A DNA stretch of 64,000 nucleotides, taken from Nevskia sp. GTDB lineage: Bacteria; Pseudomonadota; Gammaproteobacteria; Nevskiales; Nevskiaceae. The notes below the pieces were generated by a model. The model was not told the DNA's origin and made no database searches. It saw only the letters and a program-made list of their open reading frames with translations. Below are positions 20,894-32,232 of the stretch, in pieces (positions within the stretch are counted from its first letter, which is position 1; each line of letters opens with the position of its first letter). Position numbers and translations under genes: made by a program. The stretch spans positions 1 through 64,000 of the forward strand of contig JARLJS010000049.1 in assembly GCA_031291075.1 (NCBI GenBank), in the 5' to 3' direction.

Positions 20894-22321
20894 ATGATGC
20901 GGATGAGCGCTCCAGGTTCCGACGCGGTCCCCATCCCTTACTTCCCGATCTTCCTGCGCCTGAGCGGCAGCCGTGTGCTGGTCGTGGGCGGCGGCGAGGT
21001 GGCGGCGCGCAAGGTGCGGCTGCTGCTGCGGGCGGCGGCTGCGGTCGAGCTGGCGGCGCGGGAGCTCAACGAGGAATTGCAGGAGCTGGCTGGCGCCGGG
21101 CGCGTCCGCCACGTCGCAACGGAGTTCGCGCCGGAGCTGCTGCAGGGTTGCCGCCTGGCCATCGCGGCCACCGATGACCCGGCCGTCAACCGCGCGGTGG
21201 CGCAGGCGGCGCAGGCGGCGGGGCTGCCGGTCAACGTGGTCGACGACGCGGTGCAGTCGAGCTTCGTCACCCCATCCATCGTCGACCGCGCGCCACTGCT
21301 GGTGGCGATCTCCACCGGTGGCGCGGCGCCGGTGCTGGCGCGGCGCCTGCGCGAGCGCATCGAGGCTTGGCTGCCGGCGGGTTACGGAAGGCTGGCCGCC
21401 TTCATGCACCGGCAGCGGCCGCGGCTGGCGGCAGCGGCGCACAGCCCGCAGCGCCGCGCCATCTGGGAGCATTTCCTGGACAGCCCCGGGGCGGAGGCCG
21501 TGCTGCGCGGCGAGGAGGCGCTGGCCGAGCGGGAGCTGGATCACCTGCTGGCAGACGCGCCGGCACGCGGCGAGGTCTACCTGGTCGGCGCCGGACCCGG
21601 CGACCCCGACCTGCTCACCTTCCGCGCCCTGCGCCTGATGCAGCAGGCGGACGTGGTGCTGTATGACCGCCTGCTGCCCGAGGCGATCCTGGACCTGGTG
21701 CGGCGCGACGCAGAGCGCATCTTCGTGGGCAAGAGCCGCAATCGGCATACCGTGCCGCAGGACGAGATCAACGCCGAGCTGGTGCGGCTGGCGCGCGAGG
21801 GCAAGCGCGTGCTGCGGCTGAAGGGCGGCGATCCGTTCGTGTTCGGCCGCGGCGGCGAGGAGATCGAGACGCTGGCCGCCGCCGGCATTCCGTTCCAGGT
21901 GGTGCCGGGCATCACCGCGGCCAGCGGCTGCGCCGCCTATGCCGGCATCCCGCTGACCCATCGCGATTGCGCCCAGGCCTGCGTCTTCGTCACCGGCCAC
22001 GCGCGCAGCGACGGCAGCCTGGACCTGCACTGGGACCAGCTGGCTCGGCGTGGCCAGACCGTGGTGATCTATATGGGCCTGCACACGCTGCCGCAGCTCT
22101 GTGCGCAGTTCATTGCCCACGGCCTGCCGCCGGACTGGCCGGCCGCTTTGGTGGAGGAGGGCACGTCGCCACGTCAGCGGGTCGTCGTCGGTACACTCGC
22201 GGACCTGCCGCAACGGGTGGAGGCGGCCGGCGTGCAGGGCGCCAGCCTGGTGATCGTGGGTGAAGTGGTGCGCCTGCGCGAGCGCCTGCAGTGGTTTGCA
22301 GGAAGCAAGCCTGGCAGTTGA
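20894..22321 (+). CDS. cysG: Siroheme synthase CysG (multifunctional)
   Basis: This trifunctional enzyme makes siroheme from uroporphyrinogen III. The N-terminal dehydrogenase/ferrochelatase has VLVVGGGEVAARKVRLLL and ISTGGAAPVLARRLRE. The C-terminal SUMT methyltransferase has VYLVGAGPGDPDLLTFRALR, GGDPFVFGRGGEE and VPGITAASGCAAYAGIPLTH. I chose the ATG at 20894, with 20897 or 20903 equally possible; a longer frame back to 20810 has no family similarity. Its product serves the sulfite reductase at 14748-16436. Confidence 0.95.
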   Translation: MMRMSAPGSDAVPIPYFPIFLRLSGSRVLVVGGGEVAARKVRLLLRAAAAVELAARELNEELQELAGAGRVRHVATEFAPELLQGCRLAIAATDDPAVNRAVAQAAQAAGLPVNVVDDAVQSSFVTPSIVDRAPLLVAISTGGAAPVLARRLRERIEAWLPAGYGRLAAFMHRQRPRLAAAAHSPQRRAIWEHFLDSPGAEAVLRGEEALAERELDHLLADAPARGEVYLVGAGPGDPDLLTFRALRLMQQADVVLYDRLLPEAILDLVRRDAERIFVGKSRNRHTVPQDEINAELVRLAREGKRVLRLKGGDPFVFGRGGEEIETLAAAGIPFQVVPGITAASGCAAYAGIPLTHRDCAQACVFVTGHARSDGSLDLHWDQLARRGQTVVIYMGLHTLPQLCAQFIAHGLPPDWPAALVEEGTSPRQRVVVGTLADLPQRVEAAGVQGASLVIVGEVVRLRERLQWFAGSKPGS

Positions 22322-22346
22322 ATCCCGCTGCGCGTCTTTCGCCTTC

Positions 22347-23685
22347 TTACGCCGCCATTGCTTCGACAGCTTCGCTGTCGCAGGAAGTGCCGGGGCAGGC
22401 GGCTTTACAGGCGGGTGCTTCGGCCACGTAGAGGCTCTCCACCAGTTCCTCGAACGCGATCGACGCGCCCTTCGATTGGCTGACGCGGAGCGCGACGTGG
22501 CGCGACAGTGCGCGCATGCGCCATTTCAGCTCAGTGACGACGACGTGCAGTTCGTTTGCGATGCTCGGATTCTGCTGCAGGTTCTGTGGAGAACCATCCA
22601 GGGTCGATAGCACGCCGGTGGACAGCATCAGTTTGGCCGATATCGCGCACATCTTACGCGCCTCCTCGGCCAGCTGGCGCCAGCTTCCCCGTGTCGATGA
22701 TTTGGCGGCGATCCGGGCAGCTGCCGCGTCGCTTCGCTGCAGCCGGTCGACGATGGCGTGCGCGGTCTGGGTGAGCGATGCGAGGTCGAAGCCCTGCGGT
22801 ATCGCAGTGTCGTGCTCGTGGTAGATCGAAGACAGCAGCAGCACGATGCGCCGGTCGAATTGTCCGGGCGCAAGACGCAGCGACAGCAAGGCGCGCGCCT
22901 CGGTATTCTCGCGGTTCGGCAGGATCGCCGACATCACTTCCGCCGCCATCAGGACACGTCCCAGCCGCGAAACCTGGTCGCCGGCCAGACCCGCCGGATA
23001 ACCGCTGCCGTCAAGGCGCTCGTGGTGTTGCTGGATCGCGCATGCCATCCCGGGGGGGCGAGTTGCCGCATTCCGCCAGCAGCACGGCGCCGATCTTGGG
23101 ATGCACCGCGATGTGCTTCCACTCACTGAAGTTCAGTTCGCGTCCGCCATGCAGTAGTTCGGGATCGACGTACATCTCACCGATGTCATGGGCGAGCCCC
23201 GCCATGATCGCCGCCTCTACCGCGGATTCGTGCAATTCCAGCCTCAACGCGATGAACGCGGCGATTGCTGCCGTGGTCACCGCATGTACATAGCTTCCGG
23301 TGCCGTCCGCGCGGGCAGTGCTCAATTGCAGGTGCGGCAGACCGGAAACCGTCAAGCCTTCGATCAGCTTCAGTGCCTGCGGCGTGCAATCGCCGCCCAG
23401 CTCCGCGATAGCCGGTGTTTCTTCGAGGATCTTCTGCACATCGCTGCGGATGTCGGCCGGCTTGATGCCGTCCTGCACCTGCACACACATCTCGATCGGT
23501 TTGTTCAGTTTGGAGGCCAGCAAACGCTCCCGCAAGGACACGTTGATCGGCTTGCCCTGCGCCCACAGCTTGACCCCTTTCGCGTTGTACAGATCCTCGG
23601 TCGCGACGATGGTATGCCTGTCGGTGGCCGCCATCAGGCGGTTGACATAGTGCTCGTTGGGGTGCTCGAAAAATGTCCTGTCCAT
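22347..23685 (-). pseudogene. HD-GYP domain protein, interrupted by a frameshift at a C7 tract
   Basis: Two frames together give one HD-GYP c-di-GMP phosphodiesterase-type protein. The first part (ATG at 23685) runs through HDIGEMYVDPELL and HPKIGAVLLAECG, then hits the wrong frame after NSPP. The second frame resumes with GMACAIQQHHERLDGSGYPAGL and continues to 22347. The break is at a run of seven G (plus strand 23052-23058); removing one base restores an uninterrupted 445-aa product. All three HD-GYP signatures (HD, HP, HHE..DG.GYP) survive. It may be a true frameshift, a phase-variable tract or a sequencing error. Confidence 0.85.
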
Positions 23686-23753
23686 TGGGGGCCTGCTTAG
23701 GTGGCCACCCCTATCGACCTGACGAAACGCTTGATCACACCATGCACTTCGCT

Positions 23754-24287
23754 TCAGAGATTGGGATTGACGTACAGCATCTGCAGCGTGCTGCTGCCGG
23801 TCTTGCCGCCGTTGTCGTAGGTGGTGGAGATCTGGCCGCCGCCCTTCAGCGTGCTGGACTGCGACAGGCTCGAGCCCAGGCCGGTGCCGGGCGAATCCAG
23901 GCTGAACTGGACGCTCAGCGGCGTGGTGGTGCTCGATGTCGTGCTGGGCAGCGCCGGCAGCGTGACGGAATTGGTCGAGGCGGCCGCGGTGGCGAAGGTG
24001 ACGTCGAGCGTCATCGTGCCGCCTTTGCCGGTGTTGGCGTAGGTGGCGCTGATGGTGCCCAGGCCCGGCAGCGTGATGGGTTTCAAGGTCGGGTCGGCGG
24101 CGGTGCCGAAGCCGGGCGTGGTGATGGCGAAGCCGCCGCTGATCGCCGGCAGCGCCGGCAGCGTGGCCTTGGTCGAGGAAGTGTGCGCGGCCTGCAAGGC
24201 GGCCAGCAGCGGATGGTGCGTGGTCCCGGCGGCGAAGGCGGGAGAGGCGCACAGCAGCGCGCCCGCGGCAAACATGAGCTTCTTCAT
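23754..24287 (-). CDS. Secreted Ser/Thr-rich protein of unknown function
   Basis: A 177-aa protein with a clear Sec signal peptide (MKKLMFAAGALLCASPAFA, cleavage after AFA). The mature part is rich in Thr, Ser, Gly and Pro and holds repeated short patterns (LPALPAISGGFAIT, LPGLGTISATY, LPALPST), which suggests beta strands. It ends LQMLYVNPNL. No family is recognised. It lies 68 nt upstream of, and co-directional with, the HD-GYP gene, but a functional link is not evident. Confidence 0.75.
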   Translation of the reverse strand: MKKLMFAAGALLCASPAFAAGTTHHPLLAALQAAHTSSTKATLPALPAISGGFAITTPGFGTAADPTLKPITLPGLGTISATYANTGKGGTMTLDVTFATAAASTNSVTLPALPSTTSSTTTPLSVQFSLDSPGTGLGSSLSQSSTLKGGGQISTTYDNGGKTGSSTLQMLYVNPNL

Positions 24288-24427
24288 CTGTCGATCCCTT
24301 GTTGATCTCGGCGTATGCCGCGTTCCGGCGGCTTGGCGATAGTTTAGTGGCGTCGCCGCGCCGATTAGACTCCACCCATCGGCGCTTCACTGCCGCTCGG
24401 CATTTCACCGACTTGCAAGCTGCCGTG

Positions 24428-26302
24428 TCAGGTCTGCCGCGATGTGCTGCCGGTGGGGCGCGCCGCTTCCGCTTCGTGGGCGCGCAGCCGTTTCTGAATG
24501 GCTCGCAGGATGCCGGCCTCGTCCAGTCCGCAGTCCGCCAGCTGCTCGGCGCGGCTGGCGTGCTCGACGAAATGGTCGGGCAGGCCCAGGTTCAGCACCG
24601 GCGCCGTGACCGGCAGCGGCGCCAGGAGTTCGTTGACGCCGCTGCCGGCGCCACCGGCGACGGCGTTGTCCTCCACCGTCACCAGCAGGTCGCAGCCGGC
24701 GGCCATCTCCTGGATCAGTTGGTGGTCGAGCGGCTTGACGAAACGCATGTCGGCGACGCGCGCGTCGAGGATCTCGGCCGCGCGCAGCGCCGGGTGCAGC
24801 ATGGCGCCGAAGGCCAGGATCGCCACGCGCGGCCGGCGCCGGCCCAGCGCCTCGCGCACGAGGCGGCCCTTGCCCAGTGGCAGCGGCAGCGCCTGGGCCT
24901 CGATCGCCGCGCCGGGGCCCGCACCGCGCGGATAGCGCACCGCGCAGGGTCCGCCGTGCGCCAGGCCGGTGGCGAGCATGCGGCGGCACTCGTTCTCGTC
25001 GCTCGGCGCCATCAGCACCAGGTTGGGGATGCAGCGCAGGTAGGAGAGGTCGAACGCACCCTGGTGGGTGGCGCCGTCGGCTCCCACCAGGCCGGCGCGA
25101 TCGATGGCGAACAGCACCGGCAGGTTCTGCAGCGCCACGTCGTGGATGAGCTGGTCGTAGCCGCGCTGCAGGAAGGTGGAGTAGATCGCCACCACCGGCC
25201 GCAGGCCCTCGCAGGCCAGTCCGGCGGCCAGCGTGACGGCGTGCTGTTCGGCGATGCCGACGTCGAAGCAGCGTCGCGGGAAGCGGCTGGCGAATTCGGT
25301 CAGGCCGGAGCCTTCGCGCATCGCCGGCGTGATCGCCACCAGCTGCTCGCATTGGGCGGCGGCCTGGCATAGCCAGTCGCCGAACACATGGCTGTAGCCA
25401 GCTGCCTGGCCGGTGCCGGCGATGGCGCCGGTCACCGGGTCGAAGCGCGTCACGCCGTGATAGGTGATGGGGTCGGTCTCGGCCGGCTCGAAGCCCTTGC
25501 CCTTGACGGTGATCACGTGCAGGAACTGCGGGCCGGGCAGGTCCTTGATGCGATCGAGCGCCGCGGTCAGGGCGTCGAGGTCGTGCCCGTCGACCGGGCC
25601 GTGGTAGGCGAAGCCGAGCGTCTCGAACAAGGCCCCGGCCGGCGCCTGCGGCGTGGTCGCGGGTGCCGGACGCGCGCCGTGGGGCGCGGGCATGCCGCGG
25701 TCGGCGAGCAGGCGCGCGACGTGATGGCGCAGCGCGCCGACGTTCTCCGAGATCGACATGTCGTTGTCGTTGCACACCACCAGCAGGTCGAGCCCGAGCG
25801 CGCCGATATGGTTGAGCGCCTCGAACGCCATGCCGGCGGTGAGGCCGCCGTCGCCGATCACCGCCGCCACCCGCTGCCGCCGCCCCTGCAGGCGCAGCCC
25901 GGCGGCGATGCCCGCGGCGGCGGAGAGCGCGGTGCCGGCATGGCCGCCGCCGAACACGTCGAATTCGCTTTCGGCGCGGCTGTTGAACGGCGCCAGCCCG
26001 CCGCGCCGGCGGATGGTTTCCAGCGCCGCGCGGCGACCGGTCAACATCTTGTGCGGATAGGCCTGGTGGCCCACGTCCCACAGCAGCCGGTCGTGCGGCG
26101 TGTCCAGGCAGCGGTGCAGCGCCAGGGTCAGCTCGACGGTGCCGAGGTTGGCGGCGAAATGGCCGCCGCCGCGGCCGAGGGTCTCGATCAGGAAGCGGCG
26201 CATCTCCGCCGCCAGTTGCGGCATCTCGGCGCGGGGCAGCGCGCGCAGCTGCGCCGGCGAGTCGATGCGGCCGAGCAGGCCGTAACCGGAGGATTCCTTC
26301 AT
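24428..26302 (-). CDS. dxs: 1-deoxy-D-xylulose-5-phosphate synthase
   Basis: DXS condenses pyruvate and glyceraldehyde-3-phosphate, the first step of the MEP isoprenoid pathway. At 624 aa it has normal length. The thiamine-diphosphate site is seen in [18 protein letters not shown] and [12 protein letters not shown], the N-terminal [18 protein letters not shown] and [16 protein letters not shown] are intact, and the transketolase pyrimidine domain includes [17 protein letters not shown]. It is the last gene of xseB-ispA-dxs, 33 nt after ispA. Confidence 0.97.
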   Translation of the reverse strand: MKESSGYGLLGRIDSPAQLRALPRAEMPQLAAEMRRFLIETLGRGGGHFAANLGTVELTLALHRCLDTPHDRLLWDVGHQAYPHKMLTGRRAALETIRRRGGLAPFNSRAESEFDVFGGGHAGTALSAAAGIAAGLRLQGRRQRVAAVIGDGGLTAGMAFEALNHIGALGLDLLVVCNDNDMSISENVGALRHHVARLLADRGMPAPHGARPAPATTPQAPAGALFETLGFAYHGPVDGHDLDALTAALDRIKDLPGPQFLHVITVKGKGFEPAETDPITYHGVTRFDPVTGAIAGTGQAAGYSHVFGDWLCQAAAQCEQLVAITPAMREGSGLTEFASRFPRRCFDVGIAEQHAVTLAAGLACEGLRPVVAIYSTFLQRGYDQLIHDVALQNLPVLFAIDRAGLVGADGATHQGAFDLSYLRCIPNLVLMAPSDENECRRMLATGLAHGGPCAVRYPRGAGPGAAIEAQALPLPLGKGRLVREALGRRRPRVAILAFGAMLHPALRAAEILDARVADMRFVKPLDHQLIQEMAAGCDLLVTVEDNAVAGGAGSGVNELLAPLPVTAPVLNLGLPDHFVEHASRAEQLADCGLDEAGILRAIQKRLRAHEAEAARPTGSTSRQT

Positions 26303-26335
26303 GGCGCGGTCATTATGCGCCCGGCGTGTGCGCGA

Positions 26336-27229
26336 TTAGTGCCCGCGTCCCTCGATGAAGTCCGCGAGCCAGCGCAGCGGGGCGCCGCCGCCCGGCAGCG
26401 CGGCCACGGCGCTGCGGGCCTGCTCGAACAGCTCGGCCGCGCGCCGGCGGGCACCGTCCAGGCCCAGCAGGGCGGGGTAGGTGGACTTCTGCTGCCGCAG
26501 GTCCTTGCCGGCGGTCTTGCCCAGGGCTTCGGTGCTGGCGGTCTCGTCCAGCACGTCGTCCTGGATCTGGAACGCCAGGCCGATGTCGCGGCCGTAGCTT
26601 TCCAGCGCCTGCTGCGCGGCTGGCGTGGCGTTCGCCGCCACGGCGGCGAGCTGCAGCGAGGCCAGGATCAGCGCGCCGGTCTTCCGCGCATGCAGCGATT
26701 GCAGTTCCTCCAGAGCGATCAGGCGTCCCTCCGAGGCGATGTCCACCGCCTGGCCGCCCACCATGCCCAGCGAGCCCGAGGCGCGCGCCAGGATCGAGAC
26801 CATGCGCAGGCGCTGGCCCACGTCGAGCGAGGGTTCGTCGGCCAGCACGGCGAACGCCAGCGTCTGCAGACCGTCGCCGACCAGGATGGCGGTGGCCTCG
26901 TCGTAGGCCTTGTGCACGGTGGGACGGCCGCGGCGCAGATCGTCGTCGTCCATCGCAGGCAGGTCGTCGTGCACCAGCGAGTAGGCGTGGATCAGCTCCA
27001 CCGCGCAAGCGGCGGCGTCGAGCTTCCCGACGGCGGCCCCCAGGCTCTCGCCGGCGGCGTAGACGAGCAGGGCGCGCAGGCGCTTGCCGCCATCGCAGGC
27101 GTAACGCATCGCCTGGTGCAGGCGGGCGGGGTCTTCCGCCGCGGCGGGCAGCCGCTGGTCCAGCGCGTGTTGCAGGCGATCCACGTAGGCCGGCATGCGG
27201 CCGGCGAATTCCGAGCTGTGCAGGTTCAT
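26336..27229 (-). CDS. ispA: Farnesyl diphosphate synthase (polyprenyl synthetase)
   Basis: A 297-aa short-chain prenyltransferase that makes farnesyl diphosphate from IPP and DMAPP. It has both Asp-rich motifs: HDDLPAMDDDDLRRGRPTVH and FQIQDDVLDETAS. The ATG at 27229 overlaps the xseB TGA (ATGA); the frame is open farther upstream but that part is antisense-like. It lies between xseB and dxs, the classical gene order. Confidence 0.96.
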   Translation of the reverse strand: MNLHSSEFAGRMPAYVDRLQHALDQRLPAAAEDPARLHQAMRYACDGGKRLRALLVYAAGESLGAAVGKLDAAACAVELIHAYSLVHDDLPAMDDDDLRRGRPTVHKAYDEATAILVGDGLQTLAFAVLADEPSLDVGQRLRMVSILARASGSLGMVGGQAVDIASEGRLIALEELQSLHARKTGALILASLQLAAVAANATPAAQQALESYGRDIGLAFQIQDDVLDETASTEALGKTAGKDLRQQKSTYPALLGLDGARRRAAELFEQARSAVAALPGGGAPLRWLADFIEGRGH

Positions 27230-27510
27230 CAAATATCGTCTTCGGTGGCGTCGAACGATGCGCCTTGGTCGGGTTCGAGCAGGTTCCTGACGCGGAGCTC
27301 CGCGCCGTCCAGCGAGCTGCGGCATTCGCGGGTCAGCGCCACGCCGCGCTCGAACAGCTGCAGCGACTGCTCCAGCGGCAGATCGCCGCGCTCCATGCGG
27401 GCGACGATCTCCTCCAGCTCCTTGAGCGAGGCTTCGAAGCGGGATACGGGGTCGCCGCCGGCCGCGGGGTCGGCGGCCGGTTTTGCGGGCGGGTCGGGTT
27501 TCTTGCTCAC
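27229..27510 (-). CDS. xseB: Exodeoxyribonuclease VII small subunit
   Basis: A 93-aa protein with the conserved helical pair FEASLKELEEIVARMERGDL and PLEQSLQLFERGVALTREC. It is the small subunit that joins XseA in exonuclease VII. The N-terminus is Pro/Ala/Lys-rich and the C-terminus acidic. The stop overlaps the ispA start. Confidence 0.93.
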   Translation of the reverse strand: MSKKPDPPAKPAADPAAGGDPVSRFEASLKELEEIVARMERGDLPLEQSLQLFERGVALTRECRSSLDGAELRVRNLLEPDQGASFDATEDDI

Positions 27511-27603
27511 TGGAGATCAAAGCGCGGGATGGCGTAGTTTACCAATTTCGGGGAGGAAGCCGGCGCGAAATCCAAATCCATCCCTGGAATCATCTAAATG
27601 TCC

Positions 27604-27636
27604 GTGCCCTCCCGCCGCGCGGCGGGCGGCACTTTT
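27604..27636 (+). terminator. Terminator-like hairpin in the leader of the DUF6249-like gene
   Basis: Outer arms GTGCC (27604-27608) and GGCAC (27628-27632) enclose a stem CCCGCC-GCGC-GGCGGG (27611-27626), followed by TTTT (27633-27636). No gene is transcribed into it from the left on this strand, and the ribosome-binding site GAGAGGA comes 8 nt after the T-run. It could be an attenuator or a stabilising 5' hairpin. Confidence 0.5.
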
Positions 27637-27660
27637 CAATCATCGAGAGGAACCGTGTAC

Positions 27661-28107
27661 ATGTTGCCGATCCTGGATGTGGACGTGGCGGCGGAAAGCC
27701 TGGCAAAACTGGGCATCGCCCACGATTCCGCCAACGGCGTGGCCTATATGGGCGAACTGATCGGGCTGGTGGCGGTGGTGCTGTTGTGCGGCCTGCCGAT
27801 CATGATCACCATCGCCGTGTTGCGGCACCGCACCAATCGTCAGAAGCTGCTCAACGACCTGATCCTGAAGCTGGCGGAAAAGGGCCAGCCGATCCCGCCG
27901 CAGCTGTTCGGCGAACGGGCCGTGCCGGAAAAGACCGACCTGCGCCGCGGCATCCGCTGGATGATGGCCGGGCTCGGCATCGCCATCTTCGGCGTCTTCG
28001 ACGGCGACAGCGACATCATCGGCATCGGCTTCATCCCGGCGATGATCGGCCTCGGCTTCATCATCGCCGCCCACTTGGAGCGGAAACAGAAGGAGGGGGA
28101 GCAATAG
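27661..28107 (+). CDS. Membrane protein, DUF6249-like
   Basis: A 148-aa protein starting at the ATG with GAGAGGA 9 nt upstream. TM1 is LIGLVAVVLLCGLPIMITIAV, followed by a cytoplasmic helix (RHRTNRQKLLNDLILKLAEK) and two more hydrophobic segments (WMMAGLGIAIFGVF and IGFIPAMIGLGFIIAAHL). The frame continues upstream to 27598 but lacks protein character. It lies 28 nt before an ECF sigma gene, so it may belong to the same unit. The function is unknown; the DUF6249 label is from memory of similar proteins next to sigma factors. Confidence 0.75.
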   Translation: MLPILDVDVAAESLAKLGIAHDSANGVAYMGELIGLVAVVLLCGLPIMITIAVLRHRTNRQKLLNDLILKLAEKGQPIPPQLFGERAVPEKTDLRRGIRWMMAGLGIAIFGVFDGDSDIIGIGFIPAMIGLGFIIAAHLERKQKEGEQ

Positions 28108-28135
28108 GCCCGCCCGCACGCTTCAGAACCGGACC

Positions 28136-28708
28136 ATGGCCACGGCTGACCCGCCGGATGCCGCGCTGGTCGCGCGCGTCCTCGCGGGCGACGACCGGCA
28201 TGCCTTCGCCGAGCTGGTGCGGCGTCACCAGGGGCCGACGCGCGCCCTGCTGCGCCGCTTGTGCAAGGAGGACCACGCCCTGGCCGACGACCTGGCGCAG
28301 GAGGCGTTCCTGCAGGCGTTCCGCAAGCTGGCCCAATTCCGTGCCGAGGCGGCGTTCGGCACCTGGCTGTACCGCATCGCCTACAACGTGTTCCTCATGC
28401 ATGTCCGTGCGCGCAAGGAAGAGCTGCCGCTGGATGAAGCCCTGCCGCCGGAGGAGGTGGCTGACGCGCAGCGGACGGAAAGCGTGGAAGCTGGCAGCGT
28501 GCGGGAACTCGACGTGCGGCGCGCGCTGTCCAAGCTGTCGGTGGAGGAACGGGCGGCGATCGTGCAGTGCTACTATCTGGACCGCAGCCACGAAGAAGCT
28601 GCCTACGTGCTCGGTTGCCCGGTGGGCACGGTGAAGTCGTACATTTTCCGGGCGAAGAAGAAGCTGCAGGCGCTGTTGCCCGCCTGGGATGTGGGAGGTT
28701 CGATGTGA
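28136..28708 (+). CDS. ECF-type RNA polymerase sigma factor
   Basis: A 190-aa group 4 sigma factor. Region 2 contains LADDLAQEAFLQAFRKLAQF and FGTWLYRIAYNVFLMHVR; region 4 contains LSVEERAAIVQCYYLDRSHE with the helix-turn-helix AAYVLGCPVGTVKSYIFRAK. The stop overlaps the GTG start of a 117-aa membrane protein, the usual place for an anti-sigma factor. Its regulon cannot be read from this window. Confidence 0.92.
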   Translation: MATADPPDAALVARVLAGDDRHAFAELVRRHQGPTRALLRRLCKEDHALADDLAQEAFLQAFRKLAQFRAEAAFGTWLYRIAYNVFLMHVRARKEELPLDEALPPEEVADAQRTESVEAGSVRELDVRRALSKLSVEERAAIVQCYYLDRSHEEAAYVLGCPVGTVKSYIFRAKKKLQALLPAWDVGGSM

Positions 28709-29058
28709 GTACCGGGACATCCGGATCCGATCGCGACGGGGACCTGCGCCTCGACCGGCTGCTGCGCGAGGACGCCGCGCGCGACGGCTACATCGCCGAT
28801 GACGGTTTTACCGCCCGGGTGATGGGGCGGCTGCCGGCGCCGCGGCGCCGGCGCAGCTATAGCTGGCTCGGCCCCGCGCTGGGCGCGGTGGCGGCCGCCG
28901 GGGTGGCCTGTTTTTCGCCGGCCGCCGCGCATCTGGCGGCGCCGTTCCAGGCCGCGCTCAACGGCCATACGCTGCCGCTGCACAGCTTCCTGGTGTTCCT
29001 GCCCGCGCTGGCCCTGATCTACGGCGCCGCGTGGCTTGCCGCGACCGATTCCGCCTGA
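28705..29058 (+). CDS. Small membrane protein, candidate anti-sigma factor
   Basis: The GTG at 28705 lies inside the ATGTGA that ends the sigma gene, so translation is coupled. The 117-aa product has a charged N-terminal half (LRLDRLLREDAARDGYIADD, then GFTARVMGRLPAPRRRRS) and two C-terminal hydrophobic helices (LGPALGAVAAAGVACFSPAA and HSFLVFLPALALIYGAAWLA). No zinc-binding HxxxCxxC motif is visible, so it is not a classic ZAS anti-sigma factor. The sigma-control role is inferred from position and topology. Confidence 0.75.
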   Translation: MSTGTSGSDRDGDLRLDRLLREDAARDGYIADDGFTARVMGRLPAPRRRRSYSWLGPALGAVAAAGVACFSPAAAHLAAPFQAALNGHTLPLHSFLVFLPALALIYGAAWLAATDSA

Positions 29059-31044
<1,986 letters not shown>

Positions 31045-31055
31045 GGGGGTGGACC

Positions 31056-31796
31056 ATGCTGGCCGGACTGGGTATCACGGGAAAGGTGGGCTTGCTGTTC
31101 GGCAGTATCGGCTTGGCGATGCTGGTGATGGCCGCCCTGATCGCCCGCCACCAGCTCGATTTCGGCCGTCGTGCCGCCGTGGCGCGGGGCGAGGTGGTCG
31201 ACGAGAAGTTGTCCTGCAGCCGCGACGATACCGCCGTCCATCCCGGCGCCGAAAGCTGCACCTACCGTCCCCTGGTGCGGTTCCGTACCACCGCCGGCCA
31301 GGACATCGAGTTCCTCAGCACGATGGGCTCGAATCCGCCCGATCACCGGCGCGGTGAGACCGTGCGGGTGCTTTACCTGACGGCCGATCCCGACCAGGCC
31401 GCGATCGACAGCTGGCTCGACCGCTGGTTCATCACGCTGGTCAGCGGCGCCCTTGGCGCGCTGTTCGGCGCCGTCGGCGCGGCCTTGTTCGGGGTGGACC
31501 TGGCGGGCCTGCGCCGCCGGGCCTGGGCGCGGCGGAACGGCACGCTGGTGCAGGCCGATTTCACCGGCGTACAGCGCGACACCTCGACCACCGTGCGCGG
31601 GAGGAATCCCTATACACTGGCGGCCCAATGGCAGGATCCGAAGAGCGGCCGCGTCTACCGGTTCGTCAGCGCCGACATCTGGTACGACCCCAGCCAGTAC
31701 CTGCAGGGCCGCCGCCAGGTCGGGGTGCGCGTGGATCCGGCCGATCCGCGGCGCTACTGGATGGACACCGGCTTCCTGCCGCCGGCGGGGAACTGA
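31056..31796 (+). CDS. DUF3592-like membrane protein
   Basis: A 246-aa protein with GAGGGGG before its ATG, 11 nt after parE. An N-terminal helix (LLFGSIGLAMLVMAALIA) precedes a soluble beta-rich domain with a Cys pair (DEKLSCSRDD ... AESCTYRPLVRF) and the DUF3592-like pattern VRVLYLTADPDQAAIDSW. A second hydrophobic segment (FITLVSGALGALFGAVGAAL) leads to another small domain ending RRYWMDTGFLPPAGN. Its role is unknown; spacing suggests co-transcription with parE. Confidence 0.75.
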   Translation: MLAGLGITGKVGLLFGSIGLAMLVMAALIARHQLDFGRRAAVARGEVVDEKLSCSRDDTAVHPGAESCTYRPLVRFRTTAGQDIEFLSTMGSNPPDHRRGETVRVLYLTADPDQAAIDSWLDRWFITLVSGALGALFGAVGAALFGVDLAGLRRRAWARRNGTLVQADFTGVQRDTSTTVRGRNPYTLAAQWQDPKSGRVYRFVSADIWYDPSQYLQGRRQVGVRVDPADPRRYWMDTGFLPPAGN

Positions 31797-31899
31797 TGGC
31801 GGGATCCTCGCCGCGGCAGTTTGATCCGCTGCGGGTGGTTGCGTGACCGGGAATCTCCGGATTGGCACCGGCCTCCTCACGTCGGCAGGGGATCGGTGC

Positions 31900-31935
31900 T
31901 TGCGGGAGTGGCGCGTCTGTCATACGATGTATGAC
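31900..31935 (+). promoter_or_regulatory. Promoter and palindromic operator of the VapBC-type module
   Basis: A -35-like TTGCGG (31900-31905) and a -10-like TACGAT (31923-31928) are 17 nt apart. The perfect palindrome GTCATAC-GAT-GTATGAC (31919-31935) covers the -10. Transcription would start at about 31935, next to GTG 31936, so the message may be leaderless. Binding by the ribbon-helix-helix antitoxin is inferred. Confidence 0.6.
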
Positions 31936-32232
31936 GTGACTGCCAGGACCGCCACCGCCCGTATCAACGCCCGTCTTACCGGAGAAGACGTCAGGCGCCT
32001 CAAGGAGCTCCAGGCCGTGACGCGCAAGACCGCGTCGGAAGTGCTGCGCGAAGCGGTGCGCCGCTATCACAAGGAAGAGGTCAAGCCACGCCGCAGCGCC
32101 TACGAGATCATGACGGAGTCGGGCTTCATCGGCAGCGTCGATGGTCCGGAGGACCTTTCGACGAACAAGAGGAAATACGTCGTCGAAGCGCTCAAGAAAA
32201 AATACCCCCAGCACTTCGAGGATGAGGGGTGA
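31936..32232 (+). CDS. Ribbon-helix-helix (CopG-like) antitoxin
   Basis: A 98-aa protein (from GTG 31936) with the RHH motif ARINARLTGEDVRRLKELQ and KTASEVLREAVRRYHKE, and a C-terminal half that would bind the PIN toxin. An ATG at 31927 is in frame but lies in the predicted -10 and operator, so I prefer the GTG. There is no ribosome-binding site within range of either. It overlaps the toxin gene by 4 nt (GTGA). Confidence 0.8.
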   Translation: MTARTATARINARLTGEDVRRLKELQAVTRKTASEVLREAVRRYHKEEVKPRRSAYEIMTESGFIGSVDGPEDLSTNKRKYVVEALKKKYPQHFEDEG

